From JBCCGE01 sp039029455 (GTDB taxonomy: Bacteria > Pseudomonadota > Gammaproteobacteria > Arenicellales > Poriferihabitantaceae): DNA of 64,000 nucleotides. The stretch is taken from assembly GCA_039029455.1 (NCBI GenBank), contig JBCCGE010000003.1, positions 1 through 64,000 on the forward strand, read 5' to 3'. Shown in pieces: positions 54,489 to 63,386 of the stretch (positions are counted from its first letter, which is position 1; every line of letters begins with the position of its first letter). Made by a program: the position numbers and the translations under genes. The notes below the pieces were generated by a model. It did no database searches. It was not told the origin of the DNA and was given only the letters and a program-made list of their open reading frames with translations.

Positions 54489-54950
54489 TTAACGATCCAG
54501 TAAATTCCCTTTGACCGAGAAAGGAATGCTTTTTAATGCGCTGAGAAACCGGATATCGCCTTTCATTTCATAGTCAAAGTTCAGTCCTCCTCCTGAGAGA
54601 ATGTCCTTAAATGCATCTTTTGTCTGCAGCAGATTGGTTGTCACCTGAATGGGTAATTCTGTGATGGTATTGGCTGCCAGCGTGGTCGATTGGTCTGTGC
54701 GACCTTCTCCTACGGAAATGCCGCTGAATGTCAGTACGAAATCAAGTCCACTCATCGGCAGTGGGATGGCGTTGGGGTTAAACGCATTCAGGTTAAAACG
54801 GAATACCTGCTCATCGAGACCGAGTTCAATGATCTCGACATTCCTAATGGAAATTTCAGGTTTAGTGGGGACCAGAGTACCGCCACTGCAGGCGGTTAAA
54901 AGCAGCGCACATAAGGTCACTACAAAACATTTAAGGGAGGTGCGTGGCAC
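54489..54950 (-). CDS. LEA2/WHy-domain lipoprotein
   Basis: 153 residues with a lipoprotein signal ending LLTACSG (lipobox, lipidated Cys at about 21). The LEA type 2 (WHy) domain follows, with IRNVEIIELGLDEQVFRFNLNAFNPNAIPLP and ITELPIQVTTNL. The fold is linked to desiccation and stress tolerance. It probably sits at the periplasmic face of a membrane. It heads the operon with an 18-bp gap to the PhyH gene. Confidence 0.87.
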   Translation of the reverse strand: MPRTSLKCFVVTLCALLLTACSGGTLVPTKPEISIRNVEIIELGLDEQVFRFNLNAFNPNAIPLPMSGLDFVLTFSGISVGEGRTDQSTTLAANTITELPIQVTTNLLQTKDAFKDILSGGGLNFDYEMKGDIRFLSALKSIPFSVKGNLLDR

Positions 54951-55041
54951 GAATTCACCTGTTGTTTAAGCAGTGAGTAGTATAGGATTATTTTCGTACC
55001 GAAAGCCAATATCTGTCGGAATTCGAAGAGGAGAAACCCAC

Positions 55042-55872
55042 ATGAAAATTACGCCTTTGAACGCCCCCTTCGGTGTGGAGTTTTCCGACTTTGATGTGCG
55101 CGAAATGACGGATGAGGATATGGCGATAGTGCAGACGGAGCAGAACAAGCACGGGGTGATTTTTTTTCGCGATCAAAATCTGACTCCGGACGAGCACATT
55201 CGGTTTGCAAAACGATGGGGCGAAATTGTTATCAACCGATTCTTTGAGCGAGTCCCGGGCTATGAGGAAATTGCGCAGGTTCGAAAAGAGCCGCAGCATG
55301 AAAGGGTGGTTGGCGAAGACTGGCACACTGATCACTCCTACGATGAGGCACCTGCCCGCGGCTCTATACTTTATGCACGCGAAGTACCGTCGAGCGGAGG
55401 AGATACGTTGTTCGCCAATATGTACCTGGCTTACGAAGCCTTATCGGACGGCCTGAAAGACACCCTCGCAGGACTGAAAGCGTGGCATTCCAGTCGACAC
55501 GTCTTCAGCAAGGAAGCCATCGACGCGACCCGATCCAACGAGGATCGATTTCAAAACCATGGACAGGCGGTGCAGGACAGTCTGCACCCGGTGGTCATAA
55601 CCCACCCGCTGAGCGGTCGAAAATCTCTGTACGTCAATCCGGATTTTACCCGTCAATTTGACGGCTGGACGCTGGAGGAATCCCGACCGTTACTGGAATA
55701 TCTGTACAACCATGTGCAGCAGGATCAGTTCATTGCACGGTTTAAATGGCGCACTGACTCGATCGCCTTTTGGGACAATCGTGCCACCTGGCATCAGGCA
55801 CAAAACGATTATCCCAACCAGCGACGGCTCATGCACCGAATCACGCTTGAAGGCGTTCGACTCACCGCGTAA
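55042..55872 (+). CDS. TauD/TfdA family dioxygenase
   Basis: About 276 residues of the Fe(II)/2-oxoglutarate TauD/TfdA family. Iron-binding residues are H95 and D97 in DWHTDHSY and H251 in TWHQAQNDYP, with the 2-oxoglutarate Arg in RRLMHRITLEG. The start at 55042 is chosen for GAGGAG 9 bp upstream. Substrates in the family include taurine, 2,4-D and related sulfonates or carboxylates; the substrate here is unknown. Divergent from the LEA2 gene. Confidence 0.9.
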   Translation: MKITPLNAPFGVEFSDFDVREMTDEDMAIVQTEQNKHGVIFFRDQNLTPDEHIRFAKRWGEIVINRFFERVPGYEEIAQVRKEPQHERVVGEDWHTDHSYDEAPARGSILYAREVPSSGGDTLFANMYLAYEALSDGLKDTLAGLKAWHSSRHVFSKEAIDATRSNEDRFQNHGQAVQDSLHPVVITHPLSGRKSLYVNPDFTRQFDGWTLEESRPLLEYLYNHVQQDQFIARFKWRTDSIAFWDNRATWHQAQNDYPNQRRLMHRITLEGVRLTA

Positions 55873-55947
55873 TACGGTTCGATCCGGGCCGAACTGTTTT
55901 CACACGCCGACTGCTACTATTTCCTTCCGACTCCAATTGTGTAAAGC

Positions 55948-56835
55948 GTGAGCCCGCTGCGACAACCGACTCCGTACGATATCGCGCGACTGTTTTTTGT
56001 CGGAGCGGTCTGGGGCGGCTCGTTCATTTTTATTGCACTGGCGCTGAAAGGCTTTGGTCCGATCAGCATAGCGGCGTGGCGGATCGCGACAGCGGCGGCG
56101 GTATTGGTGGTTGCCGGGGTGTTGATGAAACAGAGCTTCTCGGCATCACCCGGTGAGTGGAGCATCATTTCGGCGGTAGGCCTGCTGAACAGCGCTGTGC
56201 CATTTTTTCTGATCAATTGGGGTCAGCAGTTCATCAGCTCGGCCGAGGCGGCCCTGCTGCTGGCGACCGCGACATTCGTCGCGCTGCTGATTTCCCACTT
56301 TACAAGTCAGGATGAGCGCATTACCTGGGCTCGCGGTATAGGCGTTACCGTAGGTTTCAGTGGCGTCGCGGTGTTGGTTTTGAGCGAGCTGATTTCGACC
56401 GGCATAGGCGGATTCAAGGGTCAGCTGGCGGTTATTCTGGCCGGTTGCAGTTACGCAACCTCATCCGTGCTGGCCAGACGAATTACTCATCTGCCTTCGA
56501 TTTCTACTTCGGCCAGCACGATGATTACCGCCAGCGCTTACATGGTGCCGCTGGCTTTTCTGTTTGAGCAGCCCTTGTCCGCAATCGACCAGTGGGTACC
56601 CGTGATGTCAGTCGTGTATCTGGGCGTAATCGGGACAGCTTTGGCTTTCGTCATTCGCTTTAACATTATTCGCACCAATGGTGCTGTTTTTATGGCTCAG
56701 GTCGGTTATCTGGTTCCGTTTTTCGGTGTGATCTGGAGCTGGCTGTTCCTCGCCGAGGCCATCTCCTGGCAGACCGCCGTATCGCTCAAGCTGATTCTTA
56801 TCGGAATCGCCATTACACGCCGCGCACGGCACTAA
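55948..56835 (+). CDS. DMT superfamily (EamA) transporter
   Basis: 295 residues with ten hydrophobic helices and two EamA repeats. The first repeat has FVGAVWGGSFIFIALAL, the second QVGYLVPFFGVIWSWLFLAEAISW. It starts at GTG (55948). It ends 1 bp before the HDAC-like gene, implying translational coupling. It likely exports an amino acid or other metabolite; substrate unknown. Confidence 0.85.
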   Translation: MSPLRQPTPYDIARLFFVGAVWGGSFIFIALALKGFGPISIAAWRIATAAAVLVVAGVLMKQSFSASPGEWSIISAVGLLNSAVPFFLINWGQQFISSAEAALLLATATFVALLISHFTSQDERITWARGIGVTVGFSGVAVLVLSELISTGIGGFKGQLAVILAGCSYATSSVLARRITHLPSISTSASTMITASAYMVPLAFLFEQPLSAIDQWVPVMSVVYLGVIGTALAFVIRFNIIRTNGAVFMAQVGYLVPFFGVIWSWLFLAEAISWQTAVSLKLILIGIAITRRARH

Positions 56836-56836
56836 T

Positions 56837-57736
56837 ATGCTGTCGGCCTTTTCCAGTGCCCACTTCGTTCTGCCGTTGCCCGCAGGACATCGATTCCCGA
56901 TGGCGAAGTATGCCCGGCTCCACCAGCGAATTGCAGAAAGCAAGACCATACGAATAAAGACGCCGCCGCGCGCAACAGATGAGCAACTCGCTCTGGTTCA
57001 CAGTAGCGAATATATAGAGTCAGTCACGACGGGCTCTTTGTCCGCCGAAGCTCAGCGTCGAATCGGATTTCCATGGTCAGAAGCAATGGTGGAGCGTTCC
57101 CGCCGTTCAGTTGGTGCTACCTTGCAGGCACTGCGCACGGCCATGGTCTCCGGGGTCAGCGTTAATCTTGCAGGTGGCACCCACCACGCCCATCACAGTT
57201 TTGGCAGTGGGTTCTGCGTATTTAATGATGCCGCCGTCACTGCACGGATGTTGCAGCAGGAAGGCATGATAGACCGCGCTTTGATTATTGATCTCGATGT
57301 GCATCAGGGTGACGGTACTGCAACCATATTTGCAAATGACGATTCCGTGTTTACATTTTCAATGCACGGCGCAAGTAATTTTCCGGTCAGAAAACAGATC
57401 TCTGATCTCGATGTCGAGCTGCCTGATGGTATGGGTGATGAGGGGTACCTTCGGCGTCTGGATGAATCGCTGGAGTTGATTGAAAACTGCTTCCATCCTG
57501 ACTGCGTGATTTATCTGGCGGGCGCCGATCCATTTGAAGGTGATCGGCTGGGAAAGCTGGCCCTGAGCAAGAACGGTCTGCGGCAACGTGATCACCGTGT
57601 TCTGGAATTTGTACGCAGACATCATCTTCCAGTCGCGATTACCATGGCAGGCGGCTATGCCAACGACATCGATGACATTGTCGATATTCACTACGCCACT
57701 ATTGATCTGGCGCGGTTGCACAATCTGTCGAATTAA
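56837..57736 (+). CDS. Histone-deacetylase-family (acetyl-polyamine-type) amidohydrolase
   Basis: 299 residues of the arginase/deacetylase zinc superfamily. Active-site motifs are GGTHHAHHSFGSGFCVFND (catalytic His pair), DLDVHQGDGTATIF (zinc Asp and His), GADPFEGD (zinc Asp) and AGGYANDID. In bacteria these enzymes hydrolyse acetylpolyamines, acetylated antibiotics or similar amides; no histone role is implied. It starts 1 bp after the EamA stop, so the pair may act on the same small molecule. Confidence 0.88.
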   Translation: MLSAFSSAHFVLPLPAGHRFPMAKYARLHQRIAESKTIRIKTPPRATDEQLALVHSSEYIESVTTGSLSAEAQRRIGFPWSEAMVERSRRSVGATLQALRTAMVSGVSVNLAGGTHHAHHSFGSGFCVFNDAAVTARMLQQEGMIDRALIIDLDVHQGDGTATIFANDDSVFTFSMHGASNFPVRKQISDLDVELPDGMGDEGYLRRLDESLELIENCFHPDCVIYLAGADPFEGDRLGKLALSKNGLRQRDHRVLEFVRRHHLPVAITMAGGYANDIDDIVDIHYATIDLARLHNLSN

Positions 57737-57788
57737 TCGTCTGTGATAAGGTCAAATTCACAAAGCCACCGCAAGAAGCTGAAATCTG

Positions 57789-58994
57789 ATGTTCCGTACC
57801 TCTTTGCTGCTGATTTTCGGAATCACCGTGGGTGCTGTTCTCGGCTGGTGGACGCGTGGGGAGCTGGAAACAGCCGGGCGTCCGCAAGCAGCAGTTGCAA
57901 AAGCTGCCGTAAACCCAGAGACGACAAAGGGTCCGGACAATGTCGCGGTCTCTCCGCAAATTATCGAAGAAATATCGGAGAGCCCGGTTTTCGCCATCGA
58001 GTCTGTACCGATTGATGAATTCCCGGGCGTGGACTCCAAGCGGTCGGTTGCCATTGAGCTCACAGCGGCAAACATCGATGACTTTATGACACTGTGCTCG
58101 GGTCAGAGTGACAGCACCATGGACCATTGCCGGCAACAGATTATGGAGTCCAATCGTCGTGAAGATCTGGACATGGGTCAGGCAATTTATCTGCATCAAC
58201 AGTGGCTGGCCGAAAATCCCTCCGATATTGGTATTGGCATTCAGTATGCTCAGCTTCTGATCGACGGTGGCCGCTACACTGAGGCACTGGATTATCTGGA
58301 TCAACTTCAGAGTCAAACCAGCGGCGAGTCTGATCTGGTTCGGGTGCAGCAGTGGCAGTTTCGACTCGGGCAACAGGCTTTGAAACAGCTCTCTCTCGAA
58401 GACGACAAGTTGCTGATGTTGCCGCTTCTGGACCGACTCATTGTTATGGTCCCTGACCACGCGCCGTGGCGATTTGCGCTGGCGCAGCTGCAGTATGATG
58501 CCGGCAAGCTGAGTGAATCTCTAGACAGTCTGGGCTACCTGCTGTACGACAATGTATTCGGAGAGCGCGCACAGGCGCTCTACGATTCCATCATCGACCG
58601 GATGAGTTTGTCCAATTACACTGAAGTGCCGCTGCTAAGAAAGGGAAACCACTTTGTGGTGAAGGCGCTGGTGGGTGGTCGCGAACAAATGAACCTGTTG
58701 ATCGACACCGGCGCATCACTGACAACAATCGATAAACGCAGCCTCAAACGCAGTGGCCTGCTGCAGGGCGGTCAGCCAATCACCCTGAATACGGCAGGCG
58801 GTCGGGTTGCCTCCACACTACAGCCTCTGTCGAGCCTGAGCCTCGCCAATCAAACACTATACAATCTCAAAATAGCGACTTTGGACCACAGCCAGAATCA
58901 GGTTGACGGTCTTCTGGGTATGGACTATCTGGGTCAGTTTGACTTTGTTCTTGATCAGGATCAGGCCATTCTGTTTCTGACCCCAAAACAATAG
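57789..58994 (+). CDS. TPR-like/retropepsin-type aspartic protease, membrane-anchored
   Basis: 401 residues. One N-terminal membrane anchor (about 4-20) is followed by a low-complexity periplasmic linker (about 25-80), helical TPR-like repeats (about 120-290, e.g. GRYTEALDYLDQL), and a retropepsin-like domain with the catalytic motif LLIDTGAS (D306) and LLGMDYLGQFDF. One Asp motif per chain implies a homodimeric active site, as in retropepsins. Probably faces the periplasm. It lies 52 bp after the HDAC-like gene. Target unknown. Confidence 0.85.
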   Translation: MFRTSLLLIFGITVGAVLGWWTRGELETAGRPQAAVAKAAVNPETTKGPDNVAVSPQIIEEISESPVFAIESVPIDEFPGVDSKRSVAIELTAANIDDFMTLCSGQSDSTMDHCRQQIMESNRREDLDMGQAIYLHQQWLAENPSDIGIGIQYAQLLIDGGRYTEALDYLDQLQSQTSGESDLVRVQQWQFRLGQQALKQLSLEDDKLLMLPLLDRLIVMVPDHAPWRFALAQLQYDAGKLSESLDSLGYLLYDNVFGERAQALYDSIIDRMSLSNYTEVPLLRKGNHFVVKALVGGREQMNLLIDTGASLTTIDKRSLKRSGLLQGGQPITLNTAGGRVASTLQPLSSLSLANQTLYNLKIATLDHSQNQVDGLLGMDYLGQFDFVLDQDQAILFLTPKQ

Positions 58995-59102
58995 ATATCA
59001 AGTACTTATGACGACACAAGCCGTCTGCAAGTGAGCGTGTTCATGATCGATTCACAACATTATGTTAAGTAAAAGAATCCAATTCAACGAAAAAATGATT
59101 TC

Positions 59103-59540
59103 ATGAATCCTGACAAAAGAAAAACACTGAAAACACTGGCGGCCGGTAGTGCCATGGCCGCGATCCCGAGTCTTTCACTGACCAAGCCAGCGTCTCCCCT
59201 TAATGTGGTGGTCGAACACGGGCTTTCCCGAGATCACGATCGCGTCGTCATATCGAATTCGGGTACAGACAGCGTAAACATCTCGCACATTACACCAAAG
59301 GTCATCCACACTCCGGATGGCAGCATAGAGATGGATATCCTGGCGGCTGAAGGTCCATTGATGCTGCCGCCAGGCAGTCAGCTGGTGTTTCCGATTAAAA
59401 CAACGGCTCCCAGTCGGCGCGGCCAGATGCAGACTCCGTTTGTACCCGAACTGGTCGCGCACAAGCTGAAGATTCACGTTCCGGGTGTGAATGTGACGAA
59501 CTCAACGGTATTGACCCGTTTTAATCCGGAACTGGTCTGA
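59103..59540 (+). CDS. Hypothetical secreted protein with Tat-like signal
   Basis: 145 residues. The N-terminus KRKTLKTLAAGSAMAAIPSL looks like a Tat or Sec signal with a KR pair, and the mature part (from about 28) is beta-rich, with no family recognised. It differs from the PAHA-type proteins. It is isolated between the retropepsin and Crp-family genes. Function unknown. Confidence 0.65.
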   Translation: MNPDKRKTLKTLAAGSAMAAIPSLSLTKPASPLNVVVEHGLSRDHDRVVISNSGTDSVNISHITPKVIHTPDGSIEMDILAAEGPLMLPPGSQLVFPIKTTAPSRRGQMQTPFVPELVAHKLKIHVPGVNVTNSTVLTRFNPELV

Positions 59541-59547
59541 CAGTATC

Positions 59548-59619
59548 GATCCCGGTTTGCTAAAATAATTGCACTCCGGGATCATCGAATGGATCGGGAA
59601 TGCCGGAGGTTAACCGGCA
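59548..59619. promoter_or_regulatory. Two hairpins in the leader of the Crp-family gene
   Basis: GATCCCGG (59548-59555) pairs with CCGGGATC (59576-59583), and TGCCGG (59601-59606) pairs with CCGGCA (59614-59619). They lie 15-86 bp before the ATG at 59634. A TAAAAT lies in the first loop. They may be operators or mRNA structures, or a terminator for the upstream gene. Confidence 0.4.
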
Positions 59620-59633
59620 GAAAATAATTAACC

Positions 59634-60338
59634 ATGAACGATACCTCTGGATCGTCCAGTAGTACTCCGTCTGATGAACAGACTAAAAAGCAGGCTGCGT
59701 TCGCAGCCTGCGACCTGTTTACGGACCTCACCCCTGATGAACTGGCATCACTGGCGCGGCACGCTCGTTTACAGAACTACAGTCGCGGCGCCATCATTAT
59801 GGGTTCAGGTGAACAGACGGATTCGATCTACCTGCTGACTTCAGGACGGGTCAGAGCATTTCGCGACAGTGAAGAAGGCCGTCAAATCACTCTAAATATC
59901 ATCAATCCTGGAGAGATTTTTGGCGAACTTGCGGCGATTTCGAATGAGCCCAGAGTCGCCACTATTGAAACTCTCGAAGAGTGCACCACGCTGGTGATCA
60001 CTCCACAGTATTTCGTGGACTTAATTTCATCGAACCCGCAGGTGGCGCTGACCCTCATTCGTATAATGGTCGAACGAGTGCAGGCCATGTCAATCGATCT
60101 CTCTGATATTGCACTGCTGGAGATGTATGGTCGGGTGGCGCGGGTGCTGGTGAAAAAAGCTGAACAGATCGACGGCGGTTGGGCCATTGAAAACATCACC
60201 CATCAGGATATTGCCAACCTGACCGGATCTTCGAGAGAAACGGTCAGCCGGATCATTAAGATGCTGCGACAAAAAGAACTGATCGAGACGGAGGGTCGAC
60301 AGATCAGGTTGTCTGAAGAATTGATGGAGACGATGTAG
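59634..60338 (+). CDS. Crp/Fnr family transcriptional regulator
   Basis: 234 residues. An N-terminal cyclic-nucleotide-binding-type domain (about 25-140, with SGRVRAFRDSEEGRQITLNIINPGEIFGELAAIS) and a C-terminal winged HTH (HQDIANLTGSSRETVSRIIKMLRQKELI) are present. The FNR iron-sulfur cysteine cluster is absent; only C26 is near the N-terminus. So it is Crp-like or senses another effector. Isolated; regulon not predictable. Confidence 0.88.
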   Translation: MNDTSGSSSSTPSDEQTKKQAAFAACDLFTDLTPDELASLARHARLQNYSRGAIIMGSGEQTDSIYLLTSGRVRAFRDSEEGRQITLNIINPGEIFGELAAISNEPRVATIETLEECTTLVITPQYFVDLISSNPQVALTLIRIMVERVQAMSIDLSDIALLEMYGRVARVLVKKAEQIDGGWAIENITHQDIANLTGSSRETVSRIIKMLRQKELIETEGRQIRLSEELMETM

Positions 60339-60375
60339 TCATCCATCGTTAAGCGGTGTTGCGTCGCCGGGGATA

Positions 60376-62430
60376 TTAGTCCGGTTTTCGAATGATCAAA
60401 GCATCGACGGCTGTGGCCCCCGAATGGGTCACCATGACCGGATTAACGTCCATTTCTGAAATCTGGTCTGCAAGCGCCGCGCAGGCTACCGAAAAAGCAC
60501 TAAGGGCAGTGGCTGCTGACGTCATGTCGCGCGGAGACTCCCCGCGGACACCGTCGATAAGTTGCGCGACCCGAAGTTTACGAATCAGTGATAACGCGAC
60601 ATCGTCACTAAATGGTGCGCGTGCAAAACATCGTTCGTCAAACAATTCAACAAGCCTGCCGCCGGGAGACACCATCACCAGTGGACCAAACTCGGGATCC
60701 ACAACACAGCCGAACGCGAGTTCAATCCCGCTTTCAATTTGTCGCTGGAGTGTGACTCGGGGTCCGAGCTGTGTCGTCAGATTTTTGTAGCGCTGCAAGA
60801 GGTTCTTTTCGTCGTTAATGTCCAGAAAAACCCCGTCGACATCACTCTTGTGTTCGACGCCTGGTTCGGCCGTTTTCAGCACGAGTGGAAAGCCGAGCTC
60901 CTCTGCCATTGCCCTTACTTCACTATCCAGATTGCATACACCATTTTTGGCGACGTCGAGGCCAAAATATTCAAGTATTCCGAGGCTTACGGATTCATCG
61001 AGCACTCCATGCGGCAGCGTGAACTTCGGGACTTTCGGGCGATCCGGTACAGCCATGCCACGTGCGTCAGCCCAGTCCTGAAAATGCTGAATGGCTTGTA
61101 GCATGGTTTCTGCGCCGTTTAGATACGGCACGCCGAGGTCCGCCAGTTCGTCGCCCAATCTGCGGTTGTGTGCACGACCAAAACTGGCGTAGGCAAATAC
61201 CGGCTTGTCGGTTCGCTGGGTGAGCGTGCGCATCAGTGACCACAGCTTTTCATCGTAGACATAGTCGTCACGAAGATCGATTTCAAAACCCAGCATTGAA
61301 ACTTCGTCAGCGCGGGCGAAATGATCCAGCCCATGCTCAAACGGCACATAGAACTCGTCGGTGAAATCCGCGGCACAATCGAGCGGGTTTGATGGCTCAA
61401 GTTCGGGTGGCAGAACCGCGCGCAGAGAATCCCGGGTAGAAGATGACAGCTCCGCGAGACGAGTGCCGTTTTCTTCTGCAAGGTCGAGTGTCATCTCTCG
61501 CAATCCCCCGCTGTCGGTGATTAGCCCCGGCCGGCCGGCATCGGGGACTCTGCCCATCGAACACAGCAAAGCGGTGTTCATCAGTGCATCTACTGAATTG
61601 ACCGATATCGCGCCGCACTCGCGAAACACGGCAGCATAGGCCTCATGGCTGCCTGCCAGTGCGCCGGTATGTGATCGTGCCAGTCTTGCACTCTCCTCAG
61701 TGCGGCCAACCTTGCAGATGACAACCGGTTTTCCGGCATCGCGTGCCTGCAACAGACATTTGATCAGCCCTTCCGGGTTGCGCGCGCTTTCCATAAATAC
61801 CGCGATGGTATGAGTAGTTTCCCGTTCAGTCGCGAATGAAATATATTCATCGACTGTTGCACCAATTTCCTGACCTGGGGATGACAGCAGGTCAAATCGA
61901 AATCGCGGGTCGTTCATGCCCAACACGGTGAATACGCTTCCCGAATGCGCAATCAGACTGATACCCCCGGCTTTCATCTGATCGACCGGATAGAAGCTGC
62001 CAACGAGTCCATTCTGCATGTTGATAAGCCCCATCCCGGAACCCCCGCATATCGGAATATTGGCTTCCCGAGCGATCGATTTTAGCCGTGATAACAGTGT
62101 CTCACCGTCGGCAGACTGCCCCTGACAGGTGTCAAAAATAACCGCAGATTTTGCACCGGCATCGATAGCATCGATTAGCGCCCCCTCCAGATTACGACGC
62201 CCAACTCCAAGAATCGCCATATCGGGGGCATGGTCAAGCTCTCGAACTGACGTCAGTACTTCACGGTCGAGAATGGTGCCGCCCCGCGGATTGATAAAAC
62301 TGAGATCCCCGGAGTATCCCCGGGAAAGCGCAGCCTTTGCCATTCGTTCACCGAAGGAGTCCGGCTTTGCCGACGCCCCGACCACGGCGACTGACTGCGC
62401 ATTAAACAGCGGCGACAAACGATGAGGCAT
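60376..62430 (-). CDS. ADP-forming acyl-CoA synthetase (acetate--CoA ligase type)
   Basis: 684 residues fusing the alpha (CoA-binding and ligase) and beta (ATP-grasp) parts of ADP-forming acyl-CoA synthetases. The CoA-binding Rossmann opening is SVAVVGASAKPDSFG. The phospho-His loop is LARSHTGALAGSHEAYAAVFREC, and the ATP-grasp part has LGFPLVLKTAEPGVEHKSDVDGV. It activates a carboxylate with ATP and CoA, with a phosphohistidine intermediate. It lies 4 bp after the enoyl-CoA hydratase gene, so it is part of a CoA-thioester pathway. Substrate unknown; the pattern resembles carnitine/crotonobetaine or aromatic acid breakdown. Confidence 0.87.
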   Translation of the reverse strand: MPHRLSPLFNAQSVAVVGASAKPDSFGERMAKAALSRGYSGDLSFINPRGGTILDREVLTSVRELDHAPDMAILGVGRRNLEGALIDAIDAGAKSAVIFDTCQGQSADGETLLSRLKSIAREANIPICGGSGMGLINMQNGLVGSFYPVDQMKAGGISLIAHSGSVFTVLGMNDPRFRFDLLSSPGQEIGATVDEYISFATERETTHTIAVFMESARNPEGLIKCLLQARDAGKPVVICKVGRTEESARLARSHTGALAGSHEAYAAVFRECGAISVNSVDALMNTALLCSMGRVPDAGRPGLITDSGGLREMTLDLAEENGTRLAELSSSTRDSLRAVLPPELEPSNPLDCAADFTDEFYVPFEHGLDHFARADEVSMLGFEIDLRDDYVYDEKLWSLMRTLTQRTDKPVFAYASFGRAHNRRLGDELADLGVPYLNGAETMLQAIQHFQDWADARGMAVPDRPKVPKFTLPHGVLDESVSLGILEYFGLDVAKNGVCNLDSEVRAMAEELGFPLVLKTAEPGVEHKSDVDGVFLDINDEKNLLQRYKNLTTQLGPRVTLQRQIESGIELAFGCVVDPEFGPLVMVSPGGRLVELFDERCFARAPFSDDVALSLIRKLRVAQLIDGVRGESPRDMTSAATALSAFSVACAALADQISEMDVNPVMVTHSGATAVDALIIRKPD

Positions 62431-62434
62431 AGTC

Positions 62435-63262
62435 TCAGCCTTTGAATTCAGGGTCTCGTTTTTCAGTGAACGCTACCGAACCTTCAGTAAAGTCGTCCGA
62501 CTGGATCATACGGTGATAGTTGGGCATTTCGCTTTTTCCGACCCAGGCACGTCGAACAGCGAGGTGACTGTCTTCAACTGAGCGGTGACCGTAATGACGC
62601 ATGTATTCCTTGAGCGCCGTGGCGACCAGAGGTGCCCCGTCAGAAATGGTGTTGGCGATACCGCGGGCGTGCTCAATAAGTTCGCCTGAGGGAACTACAT
62701 CGCGAACGAGACCATAGTGTCTGGCCTCGTCAGCATACATCCTACGCCCGGTCAAAATCATATCCATAGCCACTCCCCAAGGGATTCGATGATGCAGTTT
62801 CTGGATGGCTCCGCCGTCCGGAAGAAAACCACGCTGCATTTCCGGGAGCCAAAAGTATGCGTCGTCCGAGCAGACGATAATGTCCCCACCAAGCGCGAGT
62901 TCGAAACCGCCACCAATGGCGCCGCCTGCTACCGCAACGATTACCGGCTTATAAAGATCGAAGAATTCCGGCAGTCCACCAAGACCTCCGGGACCGAGAT
63001 CAAATCCGTTTTCGGTCTCATCGCTGCCCCCGGCCGCAAACTCTTTTAAATCCCATCCAGCGGAAAATATATTCTTGTCGTTTCCCGCGCTGTAGAGCAG
63101 TCCCACACGCAGATTATCGTCGTCATTCAGGCGACTGAATGCGGAATACATGCTCTGACTTAATGCGAGGTTGATCGCATTCACTGGTGGGCGTGCCATC
63201 ACCACTTCCAGAACGTGGCCTTGTGAGGTTACCTGCAGCTGATCGGACATTTCACGGAACAC
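62435..63262 (-). CDS. Enoyl-CoA hydratase/isomerase family protein
   Basis: 275 residues of the crotonase fold. The oxyanion hole is GNDKNIFSAGWDLKEFA and AVAGGAIGGGFELALGGDIIV (catalytic Glu), with the second Glu in WLPEMQRGFLPDGG. This arrangement resembles carnitinyl-CoA dehydratase (CaiD) and related hydratases. MSDQLQV at 63247 is an alternative start. It lies directly upstream of the acyl-CoA synthetase gene in one operon. Confidence 0.87.
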   Translation of the reverse strand: MFREMSDQLQVTSQGHVLEVVMARPPVNAINLALSQSMYSAFSRLNDDDNLRVGLLYSAGNDKNIFSAGWDLKEFAAGGSDETENGFDLGPGGLGGLPEFFDLYKPVIVAVAGGAIGGGFELALGGDIIVCSDDAYFWLPEMQRGFLPDGGAIQKLHHRIPWGVAMDMILTGRRMYADEARHYGLVRDVVPSGELIEHARGIANTISDGAPLVATALKEYMRHYGHRSVEDSHLAVRRAWVGKSEMPNYHRMIQSDDFTEGSVAFTEKRDPEFKG

Positions 63263-63386
63263 ATGAGATGGTTTAAACCGGGAAAACGGATGCGTCGAAA
63301 GCCGTTTACAGTCGAATTTGGGCGAATGCTATCATGATTTTGAGGCCTGGCAACGTGGCTCCGTCAGGTCTGACCCGGGTCCTGAA

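Noticed and set aside
57699..58460. 254-codon reverse frame
   Set aside because: It is the antisense of the retropepsin gene, which has clear domains.
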